This document shows positions 25,473 through 35,810 of a stretch of 64,000 nucleotides of DNA, in pieces; within the stretch, counting starts at the first letter, position 1, and every line of letters begins with the position of its first letter. The notes below the pieces were generated by a model. It was not told the origin of the DNA. It did not search any database and saw only the letters and a list, made by a program, of their open reading frames with translations. This DNA comes from Platerodrilus igneus (lineage: Eukaryota > Arthropoda > Insecta > Coleoptera > Lycidae), in assembly GCA_036346225.1 (NCBI GenBank), contig JARFIW010000115.1:496001-560000 (forward strand), in the 5' to 3' direction. The position numbers and the translations under genes are program-made.

Positions 25473-25591
25473 CTTGACCTTCCTCCAGCTTCTGGGGATA
25501 TATCTGAACGCAATACAGCCTCGCTAGGTGAGGAGGCAACCTCTCCAGACCCCTCAATCCCTTCCCTGATTTCAATGTCGCACAATCCTTC

Positions 25592-25825
25592 CAGCGTCTT
25601 TAACAAAAAGGACGTCAGACTGATTGGGCGATAGGATTTGGCCAAGTTGTAGTTCTTTCATCCCGGTTTAGGAATGAAGACCACCCTGACCTTTTTTGTA
25701 ATAAAATATCTCCAGAAGCTGGAGGAAGGTCAGGGTGGTCTTTATTCCTAAAACAGGATGAAAGGACTACTCCTTAGCCAAATCCTATCGCCCAATCAGT
25801 CTAACATCCTTTGTTAAAGACGCTG
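25592..25825. repeat. Fold-back of an RT fragment (arms about 100 bp)
   Basis: Minus-strand RT sequence at 25592-25693 (coding for SYRPISLTSFLLKTLE and VFIPKPG-like residues) is followed, after a spacer of about 32 bp, by its inverted copy at 25726-25825 (aaggtcagggtgg onward). A second inverted copy lies at about 26178-26245 and direct copies at about 25380-25500 and 26290-26410. The same RT segment therefore occurs five times in 1 kb in both orientations. Confidence 0.8.
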
Positions 25826-26245
25826 GGAATGCGACTTTACAGGGAAGAGATGATGGGGTCTGAAGAGGCTTACCCCGACACGGCCGACTGCTTGAAAAAT
25901 GGCAGGTGAGCATTTTTCACAAATATTACGCCCTCGTTCGGATGAGAGGTTAAATGGAGGTCCCGTGTGTGAATGTTGTCACGCACGTTAAAGATCCCTA
26001 CCTTGCCTGGAACGGTAAGGGTTCGGCAAAATTCTAAATTTCCAGGCAACAAAAAACTCGCCTCCTGGCCAATGTAGTACCTTCGGGTGGAGCATTGGAA
26101 ATGTAAATGAACGGTCTGAAGAGGCTGCCTCCTCACCTAGCGAGGCTGTATTGCGTTCAGATCTATATCCAGAAGGTGGAGGAAGGTCAGGGCGGTCTTT
26201 ATTTCTAAACCGGGACGGAAGGACTACTTGTTGGCCAAATCCTCT
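25826..26245 (+). pseudogene. Inverted RT fragment carrying a nested insertion
   Basis: In plus orientation this piece resembles the RT segment found in minus orientation near 26390-26490 (GLERLLPHLVRLFRGC-like, then the VFIPKSG block). It is split by the SINE-like insert at 25871-26112. Its orientation is opposite to the main element, so it arose by internal inversion or by insertion of a second, oppositely oriented copy. Confidence 0.6.
25871..26112. mobile_element. SINE-like 242-bp insertion with 14-bp target-site duplication
   Basis: A segment unrelated to the element is flanked by perfect 14-bp direct repeats ggtctgaagaggct at 25857-25870 and 26113-26126. The flanking RT sequence becomes continuous if the insert and one repeat are removed. 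The insert contains a GC-richer core with cacgcacgttaaagatccct, which I associate with dispersed invertebrate repeats but cannot name. Size and flanks fit a short retroposed element. A clear A/B-box promoter is not obvious, so 'SINE' is an inference. Confidence 0.65.
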
Positions 26246-26288
26246 CCAGACCCCACTCAATCCCTTCCCTGATTTCAATGTCGCACAA

Positions 26289-26627
26289 TCATTCCAGCGT
26301 CTTTAACAAAAAGGACGTTAGACTGATTGGGCGATAGGATTTGGCCAAGCAGTAGCCCTTCCGTCCCGACTTAGGAATGAAAACCAACCTGACATTCCTC
26401 CAGCTTCTGGGGATATATCTGAACGCAATACAGCCTCTGAACAGCCTCACCAGGTGAGGGAGCAGCCTCTCCAAACCCCACTGCAGTAGGGCTGGAAAAA
26501 TGCCGTCCAATCCTGGGGACTTCAAATGTTGAAAGGTTAAGATTGCCCATTTTATTTTTCCTTCCTCAACCACCCTGTTGGCTACCTCCCAGTCTGCCTC
26601 CTCTGGGGCTTGCTTGGGAGCATCCAT
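26289..26627 (-). pseudogene. Reverse transcriptase N-terminal part (upstream copy)
   Basis: A 112-codon open stretch reads KSPGLDGIFPALLQWGLERL (RT block 0/1, 'K-PG-DGI-P-L'), then LVRLFRGCIAFRYIPRSWR, VRLVFIPKSGRKGYCLAK and SYRPISLTSFLLKTLE. It is in the right order relative to the linker upstream. Downstream it runs into rearranged copies of itself instead of continuing to motif A. Confidence 0.8.
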
Positions 26628-26728
26628 CCTAGTGATAGGCGATAAGGGTACACTTCCTGGGAAGTGTGTATCTAGGAATAATTTCGCTGTCTCTTCCTCG
26701 TTCTTGGTAAACGAGCCATCCGCACATT

Positions 26729-27018
26729 TTAGACAACATGGTTGCTAGCACGGGTTCTATTTATTCGAGACGTTTGTTTGGCAGACTCGACTGAGTTACA
26801 GAAAGTCTTCCATGAGACTCTCTGCCGTTTTCTTATCGAAGCTTTGTATAGTCTTTGGTTGTTTTTGTAAGCCTTCCACTCGACCATTCTTTTGCTATTT
26901 TTTGTCCTATTGAACAGTTCACGGTTTTCTTCAGCTTCTGAAGCTCGCTGCACCACCATGGGGCGTTGGAACGAGTAGAAGCTGTTCGAACCGGGCATGC
27001 CTGCGCAAGGGACTCCAC
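26729..27018 (-). pseudogene. Endonuclease-RT linker fragment, frameshifted
   Basis: Frame 27018-26833 gives CPVRTASTRSNAPWWCSELQ, where PWW-EL is the usual linker signature just before the RT domain in R1/Jockey-type elements. The continuation (NRELFNRTKNSKRMVEWKAY and on to WKTFCNSVES) is in a different frame (26998-26729). A one-base indel near 26930 explains the switch. Confidence 0.7.
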
Positions 27019-27029
27019 GATGGAGGTTT

Positions 27030-27361
27030 GAAAGAACTCACTGCCTCCATCAAAAATTGTTGTATAGTCTTTGGTGGTTTTTTAAGCCTCCCAGTCGACC
27101 ATACTTTTGCAATTTTTTGCCCTATTGAACAGTCGCTTCACGTTTTTCTTCAGCTAGTCTTTGGTTGTTTTTGTAAGCCTTCCAGTCGACCATTCTTTTG
27201 CTATTTTTTGCCCTATCGAACAGTCGCTTCACGTTTTTCTTCCGCTTTTGAAGCTCGCTGCACCACCATGGGGTGTGGGAACGAGTAGAAGCTGTTCGAA
27301 CCGGGCATGTCTGCTCAAAGGACTCTACAATGAAGGTTTGAAGTAATTCAATGCCTCCATT
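27030..27361 (-). pseudogene. Tandemly duplicated linker fragments at the element's 5' end
   Basis: The 'PWWCSELQ' region is present again at about 27240-27340, and the 'tagtctttggttgtttttgtaag' stretch occurs near 26843, 27058 and 27149. The 5' end of the element is therefore made of two to three partial tandem copies of the same 100-300-bp segment. The element stops at about 27361, where family D resumes. No endonuclease is encoded upstream. Confidence 0.7.
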
Positions 27362-28154
27362 AAAAATTTAATCAATACAGTTGGAAACGCTTCCAAAGCG
27401 TCTACGTACAACAAATAATTTATAAGCCAAGTAGCGTCTCACTACACCTCACAAGAAATTTATTTTAAACCGCTGTCTGCAAGAAAAATCGCGAACGAAC
27501 GTCGATTGAGTCGGCTCGAATAACCAAAGTACCGCTGAAAATTCAATTTTTCTGAAGCGTCTGAGTCTTAAGCGTCGTACCTACAAAAACGTGATCTATT
27601 TTAAACCGGTGCTGGACGACAGATCACAAATGGTTGGAGGAAAAATTGCAGAGTAGAAAGTCTCAGTCGCTTAAGTAGCTGAAAGTTCAAATAGTTGCTG
27701 GAGGTGAAGCTTCTATGCGCAAATAGTTTTGATGTTTCTAGAACGTCTACGCACAAGAAACAGTTTATTTTAAGCTGTACGTAGCCGTACGTACAAGAAA
27801 TCTATTTTAAACCGTCGCTTGTAGGAAAATCGCGAGCGGAAAGTCTTTGAATCGCTGGAATAGTCAACATACCACTGAAAATCCACTAGGTCGAAGCTGG
27901 AGACGCTTTTAAATCGCGTACGTGCAATAAATTTATTTTAAATGGCTCAGAAACGAGCCCAACAGTTTCGAGTCGCTAGAACCTATTCATTGACAGACGT
28001 TTCTAAAACGCCACGTCACGAGGTGTCTTTTTTTGGAGCCTTAAGCGTCGTTCGCACCAGAAACGACTGATTTTTGCCTGAAAAATCACGTTCCTTAACT
28101 AAGACAAATTTATGGTAAATGAGCGGAACGCTTTGGAGTCGTTAGCGCCCGTCG
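27362..28154. repeat. Repeat family D, copy block 3 (right of the retrotransposon)
   Basis: Family D words resume immediately after the element: 'ttggaaacgcttccaaagcgtctacgtac', 'caagaaatttattttaaaccg', 'gaaaaatcgcgaacg', 'accgctgaaaattcaa'. About three to four degenerate units are present. Orientation matches blocks 1 and 2. Blocks 2 and 3 together form one D block split by the transposon. Confidence 0.65.
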
Positions 28155-28160
28155 AGCAGG

Positions 28161-28574
28161 TGTTGGATGGTCGACACTAACACTCTTCAACAACGTGGGT
28201 TCTTTATCGCAAGACAGATAAATAACATTCCTGTTCTGATACGCTCTGTTGACCTAGGGTTACATAGTTTTTGTTTCCAAGCGATTGCTGTTCTTTTAAA
28301 TTATAAGATTGTTACCAATGTCTGATAAAAGTAACATAACCTAGGTTTATTTATGGGTTTTGCGATTGTTACTTTGTATTTATTTTTATATACCCGCAGC
28401 TGGTCGTTGACTGTAATACATTTGCAGAGCGTGAGTAATAAAGAAACCACTCCTTGATGTGCTAAAAACACGATCGTAAAGCGTTGGTGGTTTATACGCA
28501 GCCGCTTCCTTTGTTAACTAATACCCGTTTAATTTAAGGTTAGGAACGGAAGCGGCACTCACCGTCGTAATCCA
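28161..28574 (+). mobile_element. Solo LTR (414 bp) of an LTR retrotransposon
   Basis: The segment starts TGTTGGATGG and ends AATCCA (TG...CA ends). It is flanked by the 6-bp direct repeat AGCAGG at 28155-28160 and 28575-28580. Inside are a TATATA box (28387-28392), an AATAAA signal (28437-28442) and a perfect 9-bp inverted repeat GCCGCTTCC/GGAAGCGGC (28501-28509, 28548-28556). This order suits an LTR read on the plus strand. No internal coding region is present, so it is a recombination product. The parent family (BEL/Pao or Gypsy) cannot be told from this alone. Confidence 0.75.
28387..28442 (+). promoter_or_regulatory. Putative LTR promoter and polyadenylation signal
   Basis: TATATA at 28387-28392 and AATAAA at 28437-28442, 45 bp apart, lie within the solo LTR. 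This arrangement is typical of an LTR R region. Activity is not implied. Confidence 0.45.
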
Positions 28575-28580
28575 AGCAGG

Positions 28581-28800
28581 CTGTAACAAGTTCCATTCGT
28601 GTACTACGAGTAACGGCAGCAATCCTTAAGAGAAAGAAACCTTTTAAATTACGGTTGATTTATAAACAATTGAAAAAAGGAAGGTCGTGACTACGTCGTT
28701 TCCGGCGCCATCTGTTAAAAAGTTTCGTTAGACTTTCGAAAATTGTGGAAAATGACGCGTGGTTTTTTGGTTTGATTTGAAGCCCGGTTGTGGTGGTCGG
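28581..28800. other. Short unique spacer between solo LTR and inverted array E
   Basis: About 220 bp with no repeat family I can assign and no ORF. Its position is notable: family E resumes in opposite orientation on its right side. Confidence 0.5.
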
Positions 28801-31800
28801 AACTCTCGCTGCGGCAGGTTTTCATCGTTCTCTTACCGCTCATTTTTAAAAAGTTTCGTTAGATGCCTAGTCTCGAAATTGCGAGTTTTCCCTATTGAAA
28901 GATAGCAGCCACTAACATTCCGGCTGCGGCAGGTTTCTATCTCTATCTCATCGCTGGTTTCAAAAAATTCCCTTGAACTTCTGAACAGTTACATTAAAAA
29001 TGCCACGTGATTTCGATGTTACTTGGTTTCTATTTGAAGCCTAATTGAAAAAAATTGACGCGGTAACATTCCAGCTGCGGCAGACTAATCCGGAACTTGA
29101 CGCAGCGGCAGTTTTTCATCGTTCTCTTATCGTTCATTTTTAAAAAGTTCCGTTTAATGCCTAGTCTCGAAATTTTGCGGTTCTGTTTGGTTTGAAGACC
29201 TATTGAAAGATAGCAGTCACTAACATCCTGCCTACGGCAGGTTTCTATCTCTATATTATCGTTGGTTTCAAAAAGTTTCCTTGAACTTATGAACAGTTAC
29301 ATTAAAAATGACACGTGATTTCGATGTTACTTGGTTTCTGTTTGAAGCCTAATTGAAAAAATTTGACTCGGTAACATTCCAGCTGTGGCAAGCTAGCCCG
29401 ATTATGGAGGCCGCTGCGGCAGTGTTCCATCGTTCTCTTGTCGTTCATTTTAAAAAAGTTCTGTTAAATGCCGAAATTTCGCGGTTTCCGTTTTGCTTGA
29501 AGCCTTATTGAAAGCTGGGATAGCTGCAGTAGAGTAGCCCGATTATAGAGGCCGGAAGTTTGCGCTGCGGCAGGTTTCTATCGTTCCCTTATCATTCATT
29601 ATTAACAAGTTCCGTTAGATGCCTAGTCTCGAAATTTCGCGGTTTCCATTTGGTTTGAAACCCTATTGAAAGAGTACAGCCACTAACATCCCGGCTGCGG
29701 CAGGTTTCTATTTCTGTCTCATCCTTAGTTTCAAATAGACCCTTTGACCTTATGAACAGTTACATTAAAAATGCCACGTGATTTCGACGTTTCATGGTTT
29801 CAGTTTGAAGTCTAATTGAAAAAATTTGACGCGATAACATCCCAGCTGCGGCTGGCTAGCCCGATTATGGAGGCCACTGCGGCAGTTTTCCATCGTTCTC
29901 TTATCGTTCATTTTTAAAAAGTTCCGTTAGATGCGTAGTCTCGATATTTCGCAGTTCCGTTTGGTTTGAAACCCTATTCAAAGATAGCAGTCACTAACAT
30001 CGCGGCTGCGGCAGGTTTCTATCTCTGTCGCATCGTTGGTTTCAAAAAGTTCCCTTGAACTTCTGAACAGTTACATTAAAAATGCCACGTGATTTCGATG
30101 TTACTTGGTTTCTGTTTGAAGCCTAGTTGAAAAAATTTGACGCGGTAACATTCCAGCTGCAGCACGCTAGGCCGGAGTTTGACGCTGCGGCAGTTTTTCA
30201 TCGTTCTCTTATCGTTCATTTTTAAAAAATTCCGTTAGATACGCAGGCTCGAAATTTCACAGTTCCGTTTGGTTTGAAACCCTATTCAAAGATAGCAGTC
30301 ACTAACATCGCGGCTGCGGCAGGTTTCTATCTCTGTCGCATCGTTGGTTTCAAAAAGTTCCCTTGAACTTCTGAACAGTTACATTAAAAATGCCACGTGA
30401 TTTCGATGTTACGTGGTTTCTGTTTGAAGCCTAGTTGAAAAAATTTGACGCGGTAACATTCCAGCTGCAGCACGCTAGGCCGGAGTTTGACGCTGCGGCA
30501 GTTTTTCATCGTTCTCTTATCGTTCATTTTTAAAAAGTTCCGTTAGATACGCAGGCTCGAAATTTCTGCGGTTTCCCTTTTGCTTGAAGCCTTATTGAAA
30601 GCTGGGATAGCTGCAACAGGCTAGCCCGACTATGGAGGCTGGAAGTTTCCGCTACTGCAGGTTTCTATCGTTCACTTATCGTTCATTTTTTAAAAAGTTT
30701 CGTTAAATGCCTAGTCTCGAAATTGTGCGGTTCCGTTTGGTTTGAAGTCCTATTGAAAGATAGCAGTCACTAACATCGCGGCTGCGGCAAATTTTTATCT
30801 ACGTCTCATCGTTGGTTTCAAAAAGTTCCCTTGAACTTATGAACAGTTACATTAAAAATTCCACGTGATTTCGACGTTTCATGGTTTCTGTTTGAAGCCT
30901 AATTGAATAAATTTGACGCGATAACATTCCAGCTGCGGCAGGCTATCGCGATTATGGAGGCCGCTGCGGCAGTTTTCCATCGTTCTCTTATCGTTCATTT
31001 TTAAAAAGTTCCGTTAAATGCCTAGTCTCGAAATTTTGCGGGTTCCGTTTGGTTTGAAGTCCTATTTAAAGATAGCAGTCACTAACATCGCGACAGCGGC
31101 AGGTTTCTATCTCTGTCTCATCGTTAGTTTCAAATAGACCCTTTGACCTTATGAACAGTTACATTAAAAATGCCACGTGATTTCGACGTTTCATGGTTTC
31201 AGTTTGAAGCCTAATTGAAAAAATTTGACGCGATAACATCCCAGCTACAGGCAGGCTAGGCCGGATTAACGTTGCGGCAGTTTTCCATCGTTCTCTTATT
31301 GTTCATTTTCAAAAAGTTCCGTTAGATGAGTAGTCTCGAAATTTTGCAGGTTCCGTTTGATTTGAAGTCCTATTGAAAGATAGCAATCACTAACATTGCG
31401 GCTGCGGCAGGTTTTATCTCTGTCCCATCGTTGGTTTCAAAAAGTTCCCTTGAACTTTTGAACAGTTACATTACAAATGCCACGTGATTTCGACGATACA
31501 TGGTTTCTGTTTGAAGCGTAATTGAAAAAAATTTGACGTACTAAAATTCCAGCTACAGCAGGCTAGGCCGGAACTTAACGTTGCGGCAGTTTTCCATCGT
31601 TTTCTTATCGTTCATGTTCAAAAAGTTTGGTTAAAATTATGAATAGATGCATGGCAGCGACATTTCGTGATTTTGTTTGTTTTTGCCCCATTGGAAGCTA
31701 GCAGTCGTTAACATTCCAGCTGCGGCAGGTTTGTACCATTCTCTCATCATTGGTTTCAAAATGTCCCGTTAAACTTATGAACAGTTGCATCACGCGGTCT

Positions 31801-33750
31801 CGACGTTTCATGGTTTCCGTTTGAAACCTAGTTGAAAAATTTGACGCGGTAACTTCCTAGCTGCGGCAGGCTAGCCCGATTATGGAGGTTGGAACTTTCC
31901 GCTGCGGCAGGTTTCCATCGTTTTCTTGGTTTCAAACAGTTTCCTTGAATTTCTGAACAGTTACATTAAAAATGCCACGTGATTTCGACCTTTTATGGTT
32001 TCTGCTTAAAGCCTAATTGAAAAAATTTGACGCGGTAACATTCCAGCTACGGCAGGGTAGGCAGGAACTTGACGTTGCGGCAGTTTTCCATCGCTCTCTT
32101 ATCGTTCATTTTCAAAAAGTTTTGTTAAAGTTATGAACAGATGCAGGGTCTCAACATTTCGTGGTTTCCGTTTGGTTTGAAGCCCTATTGCAAAATAGCA
32201 GTAACCAACATCTCAGCTGCGGCAGGTTTCTATCATTCTCTCATCGTTGGTTTCAAAATGTCCGGTTAAACTTATGAACAGTTACATCACGCGGTCTCGA
32301 CGTTTCATGGTTTCCGTTTAAAAACTAGTTGAAAAAATTTGACGCGGCAACTTCCCAGCTGCGGCAGGTTAGCCCGATTATGGAGATCGGAAATTTTCGC
32401 TGCGGCAGGTTTCTACCATTCTCTCAACGTTGGTTTTAAAAAGTCCCGTTAAGCTTATGAACATTTGCATTAAAAATGACACGTGGTCTCGACATTTCAT
32501 AGTTTCCGTCTTAAGCCTAATTGAATTTCATTCGGCAACATCCTAGCTGCGGCAGATTTCTATCTCTGTCTCATCATTGGTTTCAAAAAGTCCCATAAAC
32601 TTATGAACAGTTACATAAAAATGCTGCGTAGTTTTGACGTTTTGTGATTTCCGTTTAAAGCGTAATTGAAAAATTTCACGCGGTAACATCCCACCTGCGA
32701 CAGACTGACCCGGTTATGGCGGTTTGAACTTTACGCTGCGGCAGATCTGTATCGTGCTCTTAGCGTTCATTTTATGAACAGATGCGTGGTCTCGGCATTT
32801 TGTGGTTTCCGTTTGGTTTGAAGCCCCATTGAATGAAAGCCGTCGCTAACATCCCGGCTGCGGCAGGTTTCTATCTGTCGCATCGTTGGTTTCAAAAAGT
32901 CCCGTTAAATTTATGAACAGTTTCATTAAAAATGCTGCTTGATCTCGACGTTTCGTGGTTTCTGTTTGAAACCTAATTGAAATAGTTTCACTCAGCTGCG
33001 GCAGGCTGACCCGATTGTGGACGTCGGAACTTTTCGTAGTGGCAGGTTTCTACCGTTCTCTTATCGCTCATTTTTAAAATGTTCCGTTAACTTATGAACA
33101 GATGCGTGGTCTCAACATTTCGTGATTTCCGTTTGGTTTGAAGCCCCATTGAAAGATAGCAGTCACTAACATCCCGGCTGCGGTAGGTTTCTATCTTTAG
33201 CTTATCGTTGGTTACAAAAAGTTTCGTTAAATTTATAAGCAGTTGCATCACGAGGTCTCGATGTTTGATGGTTTCCGTTTGAAACCTAATTGAAACAATT
33301 TTACGTGGTAACATCCCAGTTGCGGTAGGCTAGCCCGATTATGGAGACCGGAACTTTCCGCTGCGGCAGGTTTCTAGCGTTCTTTTATCGTTCATTTTCA
33401 AAAAGTTCCGTTAAACCTATAAACAGGTGCGTGGTCTCGACTTTTTGTGATTTCCATTTGATTTAGATCCCCATTGAAAGATAGCAGTCGCTAACATCCC
33501 GACTGCGGCAGGTTTCTATCTTTTTCTCATCATTGGTTTCAAAAAGTTCCGTTAAACGTATGAACAGTTGCGTCTCGCGATCTCGACGTTTCATGGTTTC
33601 CTAATTAAAAATTTTCTCGCGGTAACATCCCAGCTGCGGCAGGCTAACCCGATTATGTAAATCGGAACTTTTCGCTGCGGCAGGTTTCTATCGTTCTCTT
33701 ATCGTTCATTTTTATAAAGATTCGTTAAACATGAACAGACGCGCGGTCTA
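28800..33750 (-). repeat. Satellite array E, inverted arm
   Basis: Same family as 13980-22655 but reverse-complemented. The box now reads CTGCGGCAGG, preceded by 'gtaacattccagctgcggcagg' and followed by 'tttctatcgttctcttatcg' and 'ttcatttttaaaaagttccg'. About 15 dimeric units are present. Copies between 29000 and 31500 share private variants ('gatgcctagtctcgaaattt') and so form a subfamily. Confidence 0.9.
30001..30560 (-). repeat. 308-bp near-identical tandem duplication in inverted array E
   Basis: The sequence starting cgcggctgcggcaggtttct at 30001 recurs at 30309 almost unchanged, including the private variant 'gctgcagcacgctaggccgg'. It diverges at about 30560. This is one dimeric unit duplicated recently. 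Confidence 0.85.
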
Positions 33751-35810
33751 AATCGGCCATTGTAACTCCTGTACTGCCGCAGGCTTCTAGCTTGTCTTAT
33801 ATCGTCCGTGTTTTAAAGACACGTTAAATTTTACGGCAAATATGTAAGAAAGTACCGCGCGGTTTCGAAATCTTTCTTCTTTTTTTGCTTAATAAAGTCC
33901 TACTTTTTTGTTTAAAGTCCAATTGTAAAACTGAGTTTCAAAATGGCCGTTGAGCTTTCGCCTTTTCTCTTATCGTCCGTTTTCTAAAGACACGTTTAAT
34001 TTTGCAAGAAATATGTTAGAGAAAACCGCGCGATATCAAACGTTTCCTCCTTTTTTGTTTCGAGCCTATTTGTAAAAGGAAGATTCAAATTGGCCGTCGG
34101 TAATCCCAAAGCTGCCGCAGGCTTTCGCCTTTCTCTTATCGCGTTTTTTAGTCTGGTTAAATTTTGGAAAAGTATGGAAGAAAGATCCTCACGGTCTAGA
34201 TCGTTCCCTTCTTTTTTGTTAAAAGTCCAGTTGTGAAAAACAGTTTCAAAATGGCCGTTGGGCTTTCGCCTTTTCTCTTATCGATTGTTTTTTAAAGACA
34301 TGTTTAATTTTGCAAGAAATATGTTAGAAAGAGCCGTGCGATCTCGTACGTTTACTTTTTGTTTCAAGCCCAATTGCAAAAGGAAGATTAAAATGACCGT
34401 TTGTAACTTATAAGCTGCCGTAGGCTTACGCCTTTCTCTTATCGTTGTTTCTTAATACCGTTACATTTTGTAAATATCTAAGGACCACGCGATATAGAAC
34501 GTTGCCTTCCTTTTTGTTTATAGTGCAAATGTAAAAAGAAGATTCGAAATAGCCGTGGGTAACCCACGTCCAATTGTAAAAAGATCCAAAATGGTGTTGG
34601 TATCTCCTGGGCAGCCGCAGGCTTTTGCCATTCTCGAATGGTTAGTTTTTATCTCTTATATTTTGGAAGAAATATGTTAGAAAGAGCCTCGCCGTATTGA
34701 ACATTCCCACTTTTTGTTCAAAGTATAATTTGAAGAGGAAAATTCAAAATTATCGTTAGTAACCTTTGGGCTACCGCAGGTTTTCGCCTTTCTCTTATCG
34801 GTCGTTTTCTAGTCTGGTTAAATTTTGGGAGAAGTATGTCAGAAAGAGCCGCACGGTCTAGATCGTTCCCTTCTTTTTTGTTAAAAGTCCAGTTGTGAAA
34901 AACAGTTTCTAAATGGCCGTTGGGCTTTTGCCTTTTCTCTTATCGATCGTTTTTTAAAGACACGTTTAATTTTGCAACAAATAGGTTAGAAAGAGCCGCG
35001 CGATCTTGGACGTTTCCTTTTTTGTTTCTAGCCCAATTGTAGAAGGAAGATTAAAATGACCGTTGGTAACTTCTGGACTGCTGTAGGTTTACGCCTTTCT
35101 CTTATCGTTCGTTTCTTATACCGTTAAAATTTTTAAATATGTAAGAACCGCGCAGTATCAAACGTTTCATCCGTTTTTGTTTCGAGCCCAATTGTAAAGA
35201 GAAGATTTAAAATGGCCGTCGGTAATCCTAGAGCTGCCGCAGGTTTTCATCTTTCTCTTATCGTTCGTTTTTTAGTCCGGTTAAATTTTGGAAAAAGTGG
35301 GAGAAAGAGCCGCGCGTCTTGAAGATTCCCACTTTTTGTTTAAAGTCTAATTGCAAGAGAAAGATTCAAGAAAACCGTCGGTAAACCCTGGGCTGCCGTA
35401 GGTTTTCGCCTTTCTCTTATCGTTCGTTTTCTAGTCTGCCGCAGGTTTCCACCCTTCTCTTATAATTCATTTCTAATTTCCCATAGATTTTGTAAATATA
35501 TAAGAACCGAGCGGTTTCAAAAATTTCCTTCTACTTCAAGTCCAAATATAAAAGGATGATTCAAAATGGCCGTTGGTAATTCCTAGACGGCCGCCGGCCT
35601 TTCTCTTATCGTTTGTTTTTAATCCCGTTAAATTTTGGAAAAAATATGTAAGAAAAGGCCTCGCGGTCATGACGTTTTATTTTTTTTTGTCTACAGCCTG
35701 CACAAAGAAATTTAAAATGGCGGTTTGTAACTCCTGGGCTGCCGCAGGTTTCCGTCTCTCTCTTATCGTTCGTTTTTGAAAAAGCCGCGTTATACATATG
35801 AATTTTTTGG
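33750..35810 (+). repeat. Satellite F, about 155-bp unit, related to half of E
   Basis: 'Gctgccgcagg-ttttcgcctttctctt' recurs near 34110, 34421, 34611, 34771, 35079, 35241, 35394 and 35741, at intervals close to 155 bp or twice that. Between boxes lie 'atcgttcgttttttagtcc', a 'gttaaattttgg' stretch, 'gtaagaaagagccgcgcg' and 'tttttgtttaaagtccaattgtaaaa'. The downstream words match inverted array E (gcaggtttctatcgttctc, ttatcgttcatttttaaaaa). Confidence 0.8.

Larger units (their letters stand above)
23346..27361 (-). mobile_element. Non-LTR retrotransposon, R1/LOA-like with RNase H; truncated, rearranged, dead
   Basis: This is a minus-strand copy of about 4.0 kb. Reading 5' to 3' on the minus strand, I see the linker before the RT, RT blocks, an RNase H domain and a C-terminal cysteine/histidine region. 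RT followed by RNase H fits the I/R1/LOA group of LINEs. The apurinic endonuclease and ORF1 are absent, so it is 5'-truncated. The 3' end is a short AATC-type repeat (gattgattgattgg on the plus strand at 23346-23359). The heptamer aaaaatt flanks both ends (23339-23345 and 27362-27368) and may be the target-site duplication. Frameshifts, an in-frame stop and internal inversions show it is inactive. Confidence 0.85.

Noticed and set aside
23346..27361. Reading the retrotransposon as an active or domesticated RT gene
   Set aside because: Several frameshifts, an in-frame stop before the connection region, a split RNase H and internal inversions rule out a continuous product.
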